DNA of 64,000 nucleotides. Source: Cellulomonas sp. SG140. GTDB taxonomy: Bacteria > Actinomycetota > Actinomycetes > Actinomycetales > Cellulomonadaceae. A program made the translations under genes and the position numbers. Each line of letters begins with the position of its first letter. Position 1 is the stretch's first letter. The notes under the pieces are model-generated. The model made no database searches. It saw only the letters and a program-made list of their open reading frames with translations, and was not told where the DNA came from. The stretch is from assembly GCF_025770785.1 (NCBI RefSeq), contig NZ_JANZLA010000004.1, positions 248,001 through 312,000 of the forward strand, in the 5' to 3' direction. Shown piece by piece: positions 44,073 through 53,615 of the stretch.

Positions 44073-45893
44073 TCAGGCGTGCCCCGTGGTGCCGGCCGAC
44101 CCGGCGGAACCCGGGCCGACCGAGCCGGTGCCGGTCCCGGGCGTCGCGACGCCCTCGAGCGGCTGCATCGGCGACAGGTCCGGCACCTGCAGCCGGACGT
44201 GCTCGGCCGAGGCGTCGTCGGGCTGCTCGGCGGCGTCGTGCTCCGCCTTGGCCCGGGCCTTGTACGCCTCGATCTCCTTCTCGCGGGTCGCGGCGTCCCA
44301 GCCGAGCTCGGCCGCCAGCAGGTCGGCGATCTGGTCGAGCGCGCCGACGCCCTTGTCCGCCTGCTCGTAGTTGAGCCGGGTGCGGTGCATCAGCACGTCG
44401 TCCAGGTGCAGGGCGCCCTCGTGGGTCGCCGCGTAGACGATCTCCGCACCGATGTACGCCGGGGCGCCGTGCAGCGGCTGCGCCAGCTCGGGACGGGCGT
44501 CGACCAGGTCGATCAGCTCGCCGAGCAGCGAGCCGTACCGGTGCAGCAGATGGTCCATCCGGTGCTGCTCCCAGCCGTACCGCAGCCCGATGGCCCGCGC
44601 CTGCCGCTGGAACACGCGCAGCCCCTCCGCACCGACCAGAGGCACCTCGTGGGTGATCGACGGCAGCGTCGTCGCCCGCGAGCCGATGGCGAAGTCCACC
44701 GCGTCCTTGGCCATCACGCGGTAGGTGGTGAGCTTGCCGCCGGCGATCACCGTCAGCCCCGGCGTCGGGGACGCGACGGTGTGCTCGCGGGACACCTTGG
44801 CGGAGCTGGTGCCCTCCTTGGTGCCGGGCTGCAGCAGCGGCCGCAGGCCGGCCCACACGCCGATCACGTCCTCGCGGGTCAACGGCCGGGCCAGCACCGC
44901 GTTGGCGTGCTCGATCACGTAGTCGATGTCCGCGCTGGTGGCGACCGGGTGGGTCAGCTCCTGGTGCCACGGGGTGTCCGTGGTGCCGATCACCCAGTAG
45001 CGGGACCACGGGATGATGAACAGCACCGACTTCTCGGTCTGCAGGATCAGGCCGGTGTCGCCCTGGATGCGGGCGCGGGGCACGACGATGTGGATGCCCT
45101 TGCTGGCCAGCACCCGCAGGCCACCGCCGCTGCGGGCCAGGGCCTCGGTCTTCTCCGTCCAGACGCCGGTCGCGTTGATGACGGCCCGGGCCCGCACGTC
45201 GAACCGCTCCCCGGTCTCCAGGTCCTCGAGCAGCGCGCCGCTGACGGCGCCGCCGGTGGTCGTGTGCAGGTCGAGCACCTGCGTGCGCGAGGCGGCGTGG
45301 GCGCCGTAGGAGACGGCGGTGCGGACGAGCGTCTCGACCAGGCGGGCGTCGTCGACGCTGGCGTCCCAGTAGCGGATGGCGCCGATCGCGGCGTCGTGCC
45401 GCAGGTCCGGGAACATCCGCTCCATGCCCTTGCGGGTCAGGTGGCGGTGGATCGGCATCGCGCGGCGGGTGCCGGACGCGGTGGCCAGCGTGTCGTAGAG
45501 CGCGACGCCGGCGCCGACGTAGGCGCGCTCCCAGACGCGGTTCTCCAGCGGGTACAGGAAGCTGACGGGCTTGACCAGGTGCGGCGCCAGCTTGGAGATC
45601 AGCAGGTCCCGCTCGGTCAGCGCCTCGTGCACCAGGTGGAAGTCGAGCATCTGCAGGTACCGCAGGCCGCCGTGCACCAGCTTCGACGACCGGCTCGACG
45701 TGCCCGACGCCCAGTCCTGCGCCTCGACCATCGCCACGTCCAGCCCGCGGGTGACCGCGTCGAGCGCGATGCCGGCACCGGTCACGCCACCGCCGATCAC
45801 CAGGATGTCCAGCTCGGAGTCCCGCTCCGTCGAGCGACGCAACCGCTCCAGGGAGTCGGTCCGGGCCTGGACGGTGAGCGGGGCGGTCCTCAT
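44073..45893 (-). CDS. glpD: Aerobic glycerol-3-phosphate dehydrogenase
   Basis: GlpD oxidises glycerol 3-phosphate to dihydroxyacetone phosphate at the membrane, passing electrons to quinone. The 606-aa flavoprotein has the FAD motif ILVIGGGVTGAGIALDAVTRGLDVAMVE (split; about residues 31-58), GTSSRSSKLVHGGLRYL, ARAVINATGVW and TVIAGGKLTTYRVMAKDAVD. The tail after residue 575 is Gly/Thr-rich and unlike the core. ATG 45893 has GAGGAG upstream. It leads the glp operon and is divergent from a SorC-type regulator. Confidence 0.96.
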   Translation of the reverse strand: MRTAPLTVQARTDSLERLRRSTERDSELDILVIGGGVTGAGIALDAVTRGLDVAMVEAQDWASGTSSRSSKLVHGGLRYLQMLDFHLVHEALTERDLLISKLAPHLVKPVSFLYPLENRVWERAYVGAGVALYDTLATASGTRRAMPIHRHLTRKGMERMFPDLRHDAAIGAIRYWDASVDDARLVETLVRTAVSYGAHAASRTQVLDLHTTTGGAVSGALLEDLETGERFDVRARAVINATGVWTEKTEALARSGGGLRVLASKGIHIVVPRARIQGDTGLILQTEKSVLFIIPWSRYWVIGTTDTPWHQELTHPVATSADIDYVIEHANAVLARPLTREDVIGVWAGLRPLLQPGTKEGTSSAKVSREHTVASPTPGLTVIAGGKLTTYRVMAKDAVDFAIGSRATTLPSITHEVPLVGAEGLRVFQRQARAIGLRYGWEQHRMDHLLHRYGSLLGELIDLVDARPELAQPLHGAPAYIGAEIVYAATHEGALHLDDVLMHRTRLNYEQADKGVGALDQIADLLAAELGWDAATREKEIEAYKARAKAEHDAAEQPDDASAEHVRLQVPDLSPMQPLEGVATPGTGTGSVGPGSAGSAGTTGHA

Positions 45894-46033
45894 GTGGCTG
45901 GCTCCTCGGTGCTGGTGACGGTGCTGCCGGGCTGTCGCGACGACGGTGTCGCGGCCGTTCGGGCCATGGGCCCGGGACGAACGGCCCGGTTTCGCCCTAT
46001 CCTCGGCAGCGGCGGAACGTACGCGCAACAGCA

Positions 46034-46049
46034 GTGCACAAATGTGCAC
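46034..46049. promoter_or_regulatory. Operator-like dyad between glpD and its divergent regulator
   Basis: GTGCAC-AAAT-GTGCAC (46034-46049) has perfect 6-bp arms in the 176-bp region between glpD and the SorC-type regulator gene. It is the best candidate site for that regulator and could serve both promoters. Confidence 0.6.
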
Positions 46050-46069
46050 GCAGGGGCGAGGAGGCACCT

Positions 46070-47059
46070 GTGTACGTGGAGCGGGAGCAGGACGTGCTGC
46101 GGGCCGCGTCGATGTACTACCTGCAGGACATGAAGATGGAGGTCATCGCCCGGCACCTCGGGACCTCCCGCTCCACCGTCTCGCGGCTGATCAAGCGCGC
46201 ACGGCAGTCCGGGCTGGTCGAGATCACGCTCCGGCCGGCGAGCACGCGTGCACCGGGCATCGGCCGTTCGCTCACCGCGGCGTTCGGGGTCGACGCCTAC
46301 GTGGTGGCCGTGCCCGACTCGGCGGGGACCGTGGAACGCCTCGAGCAGGTCGCGATGACGGCCGCCAAGCTGCTGACCTCGTGGTTCGACTCCGACATGG
46401 TGCTCGGGGTCGCCTGGGGGACCACGCTGGCGGCCGTCTCCCGGTACCTGACCCCCAAGGCCACCCGGGGGTCGGCGGTGGTGCAGCTGAACGGCGCCGC
46501 CAACATGCGCACCAGCGGGATCGAGTACGCGTCGGACCTGATCTCGTCGTTCGGGACGGCGTTCGGCGCGGGCGTGCACCACTTCTCGGTGCCGGCCTTC
46601 TTCGACTACCCGGACACCAAGGCCGCGATGTGGCGCGAACGGTCGGTGCGGCGCGTGCTGGACATGCAGGCGCGCGTGGACATCGCCCTGTTCAGCGTCG
46701 GTGCGGTGGCCGGTGCCGTGCCCAGCCACGTGTACTCGGCCGGGTACCTGGACGACGACGACGTGCAGGCGCTGCACGACGAGGGCGTGGTGGGCGACGT
46801 GTGCACGGTGTTCCTGCGGGCCGACGGCTCGTGGGCGGACGTGCCGCTGAACGCCCGTGCCACCGGCCCGTCGCCGGACGAGCTGAAGCACATCCCGCGG
46901 CGCGTGTGCGTCGTCGCCGGTGACAACAAGGTGGCGCCGCTGCTCGCCGCCCTGCGCGCCGGGGTGGTCACCGACCTGGTGGTGGACGAGATCACGGCGA
47001 CCGGGCTGCTCGAGCACGTCGACGTGCCGCGGGTCGGACGGCCGCGCTCGCGGACGTAG
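46070..47059 (+). CDS. SorC/DeoR-type sugar-binding transcriptional regulator of the glp operon
   Basis: A 329-aa regulator. The N-terminal helix-turn-helix is YLQDMKMEVIARHLGTSRSTVSRLIKRARQSGLV (split; about residues 16-49). The C-terminal sugar-phosphate-binding domain (about 60-320) contains VLGVAWGTTLAAV, VVQLNGAAN, YASDLISSFGTAFGA and DIALFSVGAVAG. GTG 46070 follows GAGGAGG; the upstream in-frame start lies inside the operator dyad. Divergence from glpDFK implies it senses glycerol 3-phosphate or a related triose/polyol phosphate. The ligand is inferred. Confidence 0.85.
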   Translation: MYVEREQDVLRAASMYYLQDMKMEVIARHLGTSRSTVSRLIKRARQSGLVEITLRPASTRAPGIGRSLTAAFGVDAYVVAVPDSAGTVERLEQVAMTAAKLLTSWFDSDMVLGVAWGTTLAAVSRYLTPKATRGSAVVQLNGAANMRTSGIEYASDLISSFGTAFGAGVHHFSVPAFFDYPDTKAAMWRERSVRRVLDMQARVDIALFSVGAVAGAVPSHVYSAGYLDDDDVQALHDEGVVGDVCTVFLRADGSWADVPLNARATGPSPDELKHIPRRVCVVAGDNKVAPLLAALRAGVVTDLVVDEITATGLLEHVDVPRVGRPRSRT

Positions 47060-47127
47060 GGCTCTGCGCCCCGGCGACGTCGAACCCGGGTCGGGGCCCG
47101 CGCCGGGCGACAGGTACCGTGACCCGC

Positions 47128-47628
47128 GTGAGCGAGGTCGTGGTCCGGGCCGCCGTGCCCGCCGATGTGCACGCCGTCCACGACCTGGTGGAGCCCTACG
47201 CCGAGCAGCGCATCCTGCTGCCCAAGGAGTGGGTCGGGTACTACGAGGCCGTCCAGGAGTTCCTGGTCGCCGTGGTCGACGACGAGGTGGTCGGCTGCGG
47301 CGCCCTGCACGTCATGTGGTCGGACCTCGCCGAGATCCGCACGCTGGCGGTGCGCCCCGACCAGCGCCGGCACGGCGTGGGGCACGCGCTGCTCGGCGGC
47401 CTGGTGGAGCGCGCCCGGGACCTCGGCCTCGCGCGCGTGTTCTGCCTGACGTTCGAGGTCGACTTCTTCGCCTCGCACGGCTTCCAGGTGATCCAGGGGA
47501 CGCCGGTGGACCCGTCCGTCTACGCCGAGCTGCTGCGCTCGCACGACGACGGCGTCGCGGAGTTCCTGGACCTGGCGCGCGTGAAGCCGAACACCCTGGG
47601 CAACACCCGGATGCTGCTGGAGCTGTAG
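47128..47628 (+). CDS. Amino-acid N-acetyltransferase, short ArgA (N-acetylglutamate synthase) type
   Basis: A 166-aa stand-alone GNAT similar to mycobacterial ArgA, which acetylates glutamate at the first step of arginine synthesis. Landmarks are VVRAAVPADVHAVHDLVEPYAEQRILLPKE, (split), the LAEIRTLAVRPDQRRHGVGHALL acetyl-CoA loop (about 70-92), RVFCLTFEVDFFASHGFQVI and VKPNTLGNTRMLLEL. GTG 47128 is 7 nt after TACCGT (47115-47120), so it is probably leaderless. No other arg genes are nearby. Confidence 0.87.
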   Translation: MSEVVVRAAVPADVHAVHDLVEPYAEQRILLPKEWVGYYEAVQEFLVAVVDDEVVGCGALHVMWSDLAEIRTLAVRPDQRRHGVGHALLGGLVERARDLGLARVFCLTFEVDFFASHGFQVIQGTPVDPSVYAELLRSHDDGVAEFLDLARVKPNTLGNTRMLLEL

Positions 47629-47640
47629 CGGCCGCGCAGG

Positions 47641-48564
47641 TCAGGCGGGTAGCCGGTACCGGGCCGGCTCGTCGTCGGACGCCGTGGGCAGGGTCTCGAC
47701 GAGGCCGTCCGCGAGCAGGCCCCGCACCGCCCGCTCCAGCTGCGTGCGGTCCGGCCACACCGCCTCGACGCCCGCCGCCGGGACCGGCTCGAGCGCCTCT
47801 CGCAGCAGGGCCATCACCCGTCCACGGACCTGCCGGTCGGTGCCGGCGAACGCCTGGGTGCGGCGGCGGTGGGCGTGCTCGTCGTCCGGCCGCCCGGCGA
47901 GCAGCCAGGCGCAGCGGTCGGCCACCGGGCACACCCCGCAGCGCGGGGACCGCGCGGTGCACACCAGCGCACCCAGCTCCATCGTCGCGACCGCCCACCG
48001 GGCGGCGGTGGCGTCGTCGTCGGGCACCCAGGCGGCGGCGCGCTGCCGCTCGGCGACGGTCTGGGCCGGCGGCGGCAGGGCGGTCCCCCCGAGCAGCCGG
48101 CCCAGCACGCGGCGCACGTTGGTGTCCAGCACCACGGACCGACGGCCGAACCCGAACGCCAGCACGGCGGCGGCGGTGTACTCCCCGACTCCGGGCAGCG
48201 CGCGGAGCGCGGCCGGGTCGTCGGGGACCTGCCCGCCGTGCCGCTGCACGAGCGTGCACGCGCACTCCCGCAACCGCAGCGCCCGCCGGGGGTACCCGAG
48301 CCGGTCCCACGCGCGCAGCACGTCCGCCGTCGAGGCCGCGGCCAGCGCCGCCGGGGTGGGCCAGCGGTCCATCCATGCCCGCCACGCCGGCTCCACCCGG
48401 ACCACCGGCGTCTGCTGCAGCATCACCTCGCTGACCAGCACGCCCCACGCCGTCCGGTCCGGCGCCCGCCACGGCAGGTCGCGGGCGTTGTCCCGGTACC
48501 AGTCGAGGAGCGTGCCGTGCAGTGCGGCGGCGTCCGACGACAGCGGAGGCGGGCCCTCGAGCAC
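47641..48564 (-). CDS. mutY: A/G-specific adenine glycosylase
   Basis: MutY removes adenine mispaired with 8-oxoguanine. The 307-aa protein has LLDWYRDNARDLPWRAP, VMLQQTPVVRV, the helix-hairpin-helix LPGVGEYTAAAVLAFGF with catalytic Asp in VVLDTNVRRVLGR, and the 4Fe-4S cysteines C-x6-C-x2-C-x5-C (CTARSPRCGVCPVADRC). The 8-oxoG-recognising C-terminal domain is short, as in other actinobacteria. GTG 48564 gives a family-like start; the frame is open further upstream without conservation. It is convergent with the argA-like gene. Confidence 0.93.
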   Translation of the reverse strand: MLEGPPPLSSDAAALHGTLLDWYRDNARDLPWRAPDRTAWGVLVSEVMLQQTPVVRVEPAWRAWMDRWPTPAALAAASTADVLRAWDRLGYPRRALRLRECACTLVQRHGGQVPDDPAALRALPGVGEYTAAAVLAFGFGRRSVVLDTNVRRVLGRLLGGTALPPPAQTVAERQRAAAWVPDDDATAARWAVATMELGALVCTARSPRCGVCPVADRCAWLLAGRPDDEHAHRRRTQAFAGTDRQVRGRVMALLREALEPVPAAGVEAVWPDRTQLERAVRGLLADGLVETLPTASDDEPARYRLPA

Positions 48565-48627
48565 CGGACCATGGTCCCAGACGTTCGTCCCAGGACAGGA
48601 AGAGCGCCCCACGCGTACCGTCGTCAC

Positions 48628-49335
48628 ATGGTCGACGGCCCGTCGGCGGACACCGGTGCGCGGACCCACTGGGTGACGCAACGGTCGGCGACGCCCGGGA
48701 CCACCACCTGCGTGCACCAGCCGCCGCCCACCACCGCCGGCATCCCCGTGGTGTCAGCGCGACCCGTGGTGCAGACCGCGCTGTGCCGGTCCATCGGCGA
48801 GGTGGACGAGGTGATCGGCTCCCACGGTGCGGCCGCCCACTGCTGGTGCCAGGCCGACCGGCTGTCCGGTGCGGAGCTGCACACCCTGACGCCGACGGAG
48901 CTGCGGGCCCGGCTGGCCGCCCGCATCGCGCAGGACTCACCGGCCCCCGGGGTCATCGCGAGCATCGGGGGCGAACGGGTCGGCTGGTGCTCCGTGGCAC
49001 CGCGCGCGGAGTTCGTGCGCGCGCGCAGCTGCAGCGCGATGTCGGTGCCGAGCACGCAGCCCGACGACCCCGCGGTGTGGTCCGTCACCTGCTTCGTGGT
49101 GCGCGCCGGCTTCCGCCGGCGTGGGGTCGCCACCGCGCTGCTCGACGCGGCCGTCGAGCACGCCCGCTCGTCCGGCGCCGGCTGGCTCGAGGGGTACCCG
49201 GCGGACACCTCCGAGCGGTCCGAGCCCGAGGGCGACTCGCTGCACCGGGGGACGCTGCACCTGTTCCAGCGCGCCGGCTTCGAGCTGGTGGCGCGGCCGC
49301 GGCACGGGCGGGCGATCGTCCGGCTCGAGCTGTAG
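48628..49335 (+). CDS. GNAT-family acetyltransferase with long N-terminal region
   Basis: A 235-aa protein. The acetyltransferase core has VWSVTCFVVRAGFRRRGVATALLDAAVEHAR (split; about residues 148-178; RRRGVA is the acetyl-CoA loop), LEGYPADTSE and LFQRAGFELVARP. The first 55 residues lack homology that I recognise. Two cysteine pairs occur (HCWCQ, GWCSV). ATG 48628 lies 6 nt after TACCGT (48616-48621), suggesting a leaderless transcript. Substrate unknown; proteins of this layout are annotated only as GNAT. Confidence 0.82.
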   Translation: MVDGPSADTGARTHWVTQRSATPGTTTCVHQPPPTTAGIPVVSARPVVQTALCRSIGEVDEVIGSHGAAAHCWCQADRLSGAELHTLTPTELRARLAARIAQDSPAPGVIASIGGERVGWCSVAPRAEFVRARSCSAMSVPSTQPDDPAVWSVTCFVVRAGFRRRGVATALLDAAVEHARSSGAGWLEGYPADTSERSEPEGDSLHRGTLHLFQRAGFELVARPRHGRAIVRLEL

Positions 49336-49445
49336 GGACCCCGCGCGGGCGCGTCCTGCGCGGATCCGTTCGCTGCGCTTCGTAGCGTGGTTGCCCGACG
49401 GGCGTCCGGTGGGGGCGGCCGCCTGCACGACGGAGGGCGACGAAC

Positions 49446-50084
49446 GTGGCGACGACGAGCCGGAGGCTGCCGGCCCGGGTGTACTGGGTGCGACGGGCGG
49501 TGGTGCTCGGCGTGCCGCTGGTGCTGCTGCTCCTGGTGCTCGTCGTGATCCACCCGTGGGCCGGCAAGGCCGCGGACCGCGCCGCCGCCCGCGCACCGGT
49601 CACCACGTCGGCGACGACGTCCGCGGCGGCACCCGCCGCGCCGGCGAGCCCGTCACCGACGCCGACCCCCACACCGTCCCTGCGTGGGGGTGTCGGCGAC
49701 TGCCAGCCGGCACAGCTCGCGCTCGGCCTCACGCCGACGGCGGTGGACGTGCCGGCCGGCGTCAGCCCGACGTTCACGGTGACCATCAAGAACACGGGGA
49801 CGGCGCCGTGCCTGGTCGATGCCGGCGACGCCTACCGCGAGGTGGTGATCACGTCCGGTGCGGACCGGGTGTGGTCGTCCAAGGACTGCGTGGCCGCCAA
49901 CGCACCGCGGCGGACGCTGCTGCTGGCCGCGGGCCAGTCCGACACCACCCAGGTGCCGTGGAACCGGGTGCGCTCGGCGGCCGGGTGCCCCGGTGGGCTG
50001 TCACGTCCGGGGACGGGGACGTACCAGGCGACGCTGAACCTCGCGGGCGCGACCGGCGGGCCGGCGGTGTTCGTCCTGCACTGA
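49446..50084 (+). CDS. Membrane-anchored protein with extracellular beta domain (DUF4232-like)
   Basis: A 212-aa protein. One N-terminal anchor helix (VLGVPLVLLLLVLVVIHPW, about 20-38) is followed by a Ser/Thr/Pro/Ala linker (about 50-78) and an exported beta domain with paired cysteines (CQPAQLALGLTP ... TIKNTGTAPCLVDAG ... SSKDCVAANAP ... SAAGCPGGLS). The immunoglobulin-like pattern resembles DUF4232 domains. Function unknown. GTG 49446 follows GGAGGG. Confidence 0.75.
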   Translation: MATTSRRLPARVYWVRRAVVLGVPLVLLLLVLVVIHPWAGKAADRAAARAPVTTSATTSAAAPAAPASPSPTPTPTPSLRGGVGDCQPAQLALGLTPTAVDVPAGVSPTFTVTIKNTGTAPCLVDAGDAYREVVITSGADRVWSSKDCVAANAPRRTLLLAAGQSDTTQVPWNRVRSAAGCPGGLSRPGTGTYQATLNLAGATGGPAVFVLH

Positions 50085-50139
50085 GCTCGCGCTGCACGGG
50101 CGGCACGGAGGGTCGTCGACGACCCCAGCGGGACGGGTG

Positions 50140-51213
50140 TCAGACGTAGCGCTCGAGGATGCTGGACTCGGCGAGCCGGGACAGTCCCTCGCGGACCGAC
50201 CGGGCGCGCTGCTCGCCGACACCGTCGACGGACATCAGGTCGTCCACGCCGGCCGCGAGGAGCTTCTGCAGGCCGCCGAAGTGTGCGACGAGCCGGTCGA
50301 CCACGGTGCTGGGCAGGCGCGGGACCCGCGACAGCAGGCGGTAGCCGCGGGGGCCGACCGCGCCGTCGAGCGTGTCCGTGCTGCCCGGCAGGCCCAGCAC
50401 GCGGGCGATGTGCGCCAGGTCCAGCAGCTCGGTGGACGTCAGGTCGGCCAGGGCGGCCAGCACCTGGTCGACGTCGCGGCGCGAGGTGTCGACGTAGTCG
50501 CGGATCACCAGCGCCCGATCGGCGCCCGCCCCGGCGATCAGCTCGTCGAGCTGCAGTGCCAGGAGGCGGCCGTCGGAACCGAGCTCGACGACGTAGCCGT
50601 CGATCTCCTCGCTGATGCGGCGCACCATCTCTAGGCGCTGCACCACCGCGGACACGTCCCGCACCGTGACCAGGTCCTCGATCTCGAGGGCCGACAGGGT
50701 GCCGCTGACCTCGTCCAGCCGGGCCTTGTACCGCTCCAGGGTCGCCAGCGCCTGGTTGGCGCGGGACAGGATGGTGGTCGAGTCCTCGAGCTGGTGCCGG
50801 GCGTCGCCGACGTAGATCGCGATGATCCGCATCGACGCGGACACCGAGATCACCGGCAGGCCGGTCTGCTTGGCGACGCGCTCGGCGGTGCGGTGACGGG
50901 TGCCCGACTCGGACGTCTCGATGCTGGGGTCCGGGAGCAGCTGCACCGCGGCGCGGACGATGCGGTTGGTCACCGGGTCCAGCACCACGGCGCCGTCCAT
51001 CTTGCACAGCTCGCGCAGGCGGGTGGCGCTGAACTCGACGTCCAGCACGAAGCCACCCGAGCACAGGCGCTCGACGGCCTCGTCCATGCCGAGCACGATC
51101 AGCGCCCCGGTCCGCCCCCGCAGGATGCGCTCGAGCCCGTCGCGCAGGCCGCTGCCGGGCGCGACGGCGCTGAGGGTGGAGCGGAGCAGCTCCTCCTGGG
51201 ACGGGGCAGGCAC
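50140..51213 (-). CDS. disA: DNA integrity scanning diadenylate cyclase
   Basis: DisA makes c-di-AMP from two ATP and scans DNA for branched structures. The 357-aa protein has the DAC domain (about 1-150) with DGAVVLDP and [16 protein letters not shown], the DGA and RHR active-site motifs. A linker helix domain (about 150-285) and a C-terminal helix-hairpin-helix DNA-binding domain ([27 protein letters not shown], split) follow. GTG 51213 ([10 protein letters not shown]) is the family-like start, 6 nt after TACCAT on this strand. radA lies 109 bp upstream on the same strand, the common actinobacterial order. Confidence 0.96.
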   Translation of the reverse strand: MPAPSQEELLRSTLSAVAPGSGLRDGLERILRGRTGALIVLGMDEAVERLCSGGFVLDVEFSATRLRELCKMDGAVVLDPVTNRIVRAAVQLLPDPSIETSESGTRHRTAERVAKQTGLPVISVSASMRIIAIYVGDARHQLEDSTTILSRANQALATLERYKARLDEVSGTLSALEIEDLVTVRDVSAVVQRLEMVRRISEEIDGYVVELGSDGRLLALQLDELIAGAGADRALVIRDYVDTSRRDVDQVLAALADLTSTELLDLAHIARVLGLPGSTDTLDGAVGPRGYRLLSRVPRLPSTVVDRLVAHFGGLQKLLAAGVDDLMSVDGVGEQRARSVREGLSRLAESSILERYV

Positions 51214-51322
51214 CAGGCGATGGTATAGGCCGATGCTGCGGAGAGCCTGGAGGGGTCCGCGGGCGTTCGGGTGAGATGGCACCGCCCGCGGGACGGGCAC
51301 GACGGCGTCGACCCGGAGCAGG

Positions 51323-52786
51323 TCAGCCGTGCTGGCCACCCCGCAGCCGGGTCACATTGGCGGGGACACCGACTCCCGCGGCGTCGACCGCCTGCGCCAG
51401 GTCGCCGGCGCCGATCACCTGCATGCCTTCCGGGACGATGAGGCCCTCGAGGCTGCCGGCCGGCACCACGGCCCGCCGGAAGCCGAGCCGAGCGGCCTCC
51501 GCCAGCCGCCTGTCCACCCCGGCCACCGTCCGGATCTCGCCGGCGAGGCCGACCTCGCCCACCGCGACCAGCCCGCGCACCAACGTCTCGTCCTCCCGCG
51601 CGCTGACGGTCGCGAGTGCCAGCGCCAGGTCGGCTGCCGGCTCGACGACCCGGGCCCCGCCGACGGTGGACACGTAGACGTCCTGGTCGGAGAGGCGTGC
51701 GCCGAGCCGGCGCTGCAGCACGGCGAGCACCATCGACAGCCGGGCGGAGTCGACCCCGGAGGTGGTCCGGCGCGGGTTCGGTGCCGCGCTCGGTGCGACG
51801 AGCGCCTGCACCTCTGTGGCGAGCGGGCGGCGGCCCTCGAGCGTCACCGTCAGGCAGGTGCCGGGCACCGGGTGCAGCGCCTGGGACACGAACAGACCGC
51901 TCGGGTCGGCGAGGCCGACGATGCCGCGCTCCGACAGGTCGAAGCAGCCGACCTCGTCCGTCGGGCCGTACCTGTTCTTGGTGGCGCGCAGCATCCGGAG
52001 GCGAGAGTGCCGGTCGCCCTCGAACTGGCACACGACGTCCACCAGGTGCTCCAGCGTCCGTGGGCCCGCCACCGACCCGTCCTTGGTCACGTGGCCGACG
52101 AGCACCACCGGCAGGTCACGGCTCTTGGCGGTGGCGATCAGGGCCGCGGCGACCTCTCGGACCTGCGCGACACCGCCGGCCGTGCCGTCCACCAGGGCGG
52201 ACGCGACCGTCTGCACCGAGTCGAGCACCAGCAGGTCCGGGTCGACCTGCTCGACGTGACCCAGGACGGTGGCGAGGTCCGTCTCGTCCGCCAGCCGCAG
52301 TCCGGGGTGCAGCGCTCCGATGCGGTCGGCGCGGAGCCGGACCTGGCCCGCGGACTCCTCGCCGGTGATGTACAGCACGGTGCGGCCGGCAGCGGCCGTG
52401 CGGGCGGCCACGTCGAGCAGCAGCGTGGACTTGCCGACGCCCGGCTCGCCGGCCAGCAGCACGACGGCGCCGGGCACGAGCCCGCCGCCGAGCACGCGGT
52501 CCAGCTCGGACACACCTGTGGGACGGGCCCGGGCCGCCTCCACGTCGATCTCGCCGATGGGCCGTGCGGGCGACCGTGTCGGCACCACCGCGGCCGTGCG
52601 GGGCGCGCCGCCGCCCGGCCCGACGTCCTCGGACACCGACCCCCACGCCTGGCACTCGCCGCAACGGCCGACCCACTTCGACGTGGTCCACCCGCACTCG
52701 ACGCAGCGGAAGGCCGGGCGGCTGCGGTCGGCGCGAGCGGCGTCACCACGGGGGGTCGCCGGGCGGCGCACGGAGGTGCTGGTCAC
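51323..52786 (-). CDS. radA: DNA repair protein RadA (Sms)
   Basis: RadA is a branch-migration helicase for recombination intermediates. The 487-aa protein has a four-Cys zinc finger ([18 protein letters not shown]), a RecA-like core with Walker [10 protein letters not shown] and the RadA-specific KNRYG motif in [16 protein letters not shown], and a Lon-protease-like C-terminal domain. GTG 52786 is preceded by TACCGT at 7 nt on the minus strand; the open frame upstream belongs to other genes' antisense. It precedes disA; RadA is reported to control DisA activity in other bacteria. Confidence 0.96.
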   Translation of the reverse strand: MTSTSVRRPATPRGDAARADRSRPAFRCVECGWTTSKWVGRCGECQAWGSVSEDVGPGGGAPRTAAVVPTRSPARPIGEIDVEAARARPTGVSELDRVLGGGLVPGAVVLLAGEPGVGKSTLLLDVAARTAAAGRTVLYITGEESAGQVRLRADRIGALHPGLRLADETDLATVLGHVEQVDPDLLVLDSVQTVASALVDGTAGGVAQVREVAAALIATAKSRDLPVVLVGHVTKDGSVAGPRTLEHLVDVVCQFEGDRHSRLRMLRATKNRYGPTDEVGCFDLSERGIVGLADPSGLFVSQALHPVPGTCLTVTLEGRRPLATEVQALVAPSAAPNPRRTTSGVDSARLSMVLAVLQRRLGARLSDQDVYVSTVGGARVVEPAADLALALATVSAREDETLVRGLVAVGEVGLAGEIRTVAGVDRRLAEAARLGFRRAVVPAGSLEGLIVPEGMQVIGAGDLAQAVDAAGVGVPANVTRLRGGQHG

Positions 52787-52904
52787 GCGTCGGACGGTAG
52801 CGGTGGGCACCGACACGGCCCCGGAGCAGGGGCACGACGCGGCGGACGCGTCGATAGGCTGCCGTCCGTCCGGCGCTCGGCCGGCGGTGCGGGGGTGGGA
52901 CGGC

Positions 52905-53585
52905 ATGAGCGAGACGGCACACCACAGCGGGTCGGGGACGGGCGGGCGTCCGGCCTGGCTGCTTCCGGTGGCGATCGTCGCCGCCGTGGTGGTGGTCGCC
53001 GGGATCGTCGTCGGCGTCGTGCTGTCGCAGCGCTCGGGCAAGAGCGGCGCGACCGGTTCGCCCGCCGCCGCCAGCACCGTGGTGCTGCCGTCGCCCACGC
53101 CGACCGTCACGGCCGTCGCGCGGCAGGCGACCTCCGCCTTCGCCAAGGCGCTGCCGACCAGCGTGCTGCAGTACGCGCTCGCCACCTCGACGGCGGACAC
53201 CGCCTGGCAGAACGCCGGTGCCCTCGAGGCGTGGGAGGAGACGTACACGGACGGGTCCGCGCACACGCTGAAGCTGCGTGCGGGCCAGTGGGAGACCGCC
53301 GACCAGGCGAAGGCGTTCGCGGCGACCCTGGTGGCGGCCGTGGCGACGCCCGCACCGACCGCCTCGGCCGCCGCCACCCCGTCGGCCGGAGCGAGCTCGA
53401 CCGCCACCGCCGGGCTGCCGAAGTCGGGGGACGTCACCGCCGGTGGTGCGACGGTCGGCACCTACTCGGTGGTGGACTCCGGGGACGGCACCGCGACGGC
53501 GGTGTGGACCAACGGCCAGTCGGTGTTCATGCTGGTCGCGCCCGCTGCGGAGGCGTACGCCGCCTACACGGCGTTCCCGCTCTGA
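52905..53585 (+). CDS. Single-pass membrane protein with Ala/Ser/Thr-rich exported part, unknown
   Basis: A 226-aa protein. One helix (WLLPVAIVAAVVVVAGIVVGVVL, split; about residues 18-41) anchors it; a Ser/Pro/Thr spacer leads to an exported domain (residues about 65-226) with an internal low-complexity Ala/Pro/Thr segment near 145-175. No catalytic motif or cysteine pair is evident. Divergent from radA with a 118-bp gap. Function unknown. Confidence 0.68.
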   Translation: MSETAHHSGSGTGGRPAWLLPVAIVAAVVVVAGIVVGVVLSQRSGKSGATGSPAAASTVVLPSPTPTVTAVARQATSAFAKALPTSVLQYALATSTADTAWQNAGALEAWEETYTDGSAHTLKLRAGQWETADQAKAFAATLVAAVATPAPTASAAATPSAGASSTATAGLPKSGDVTAGGATVGTYSVVDSGDGTATAVWTNGQSVFMLVAPAAEAYAAYTAFPL

Positions 53586-53615
53586 GCCGGGGCGACCTGG
53601 TCGCTCGTCGGCCGC

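Noticed and set aside
45894..46067. 58-residue N-terminal extension of GlpD
   Set aside because: It covers the divergent promoter and operator dyad, lacks conservation, and ATG 45893 has GAGGAG upstream.
52787..53461. Long N-terminal extension of RadA
   Set aside because: It overlaps a convincing plus-strand membrane-protein gene; the zinc finger that begins RadA lies just after GTG 52786, with a leaderless promoter.
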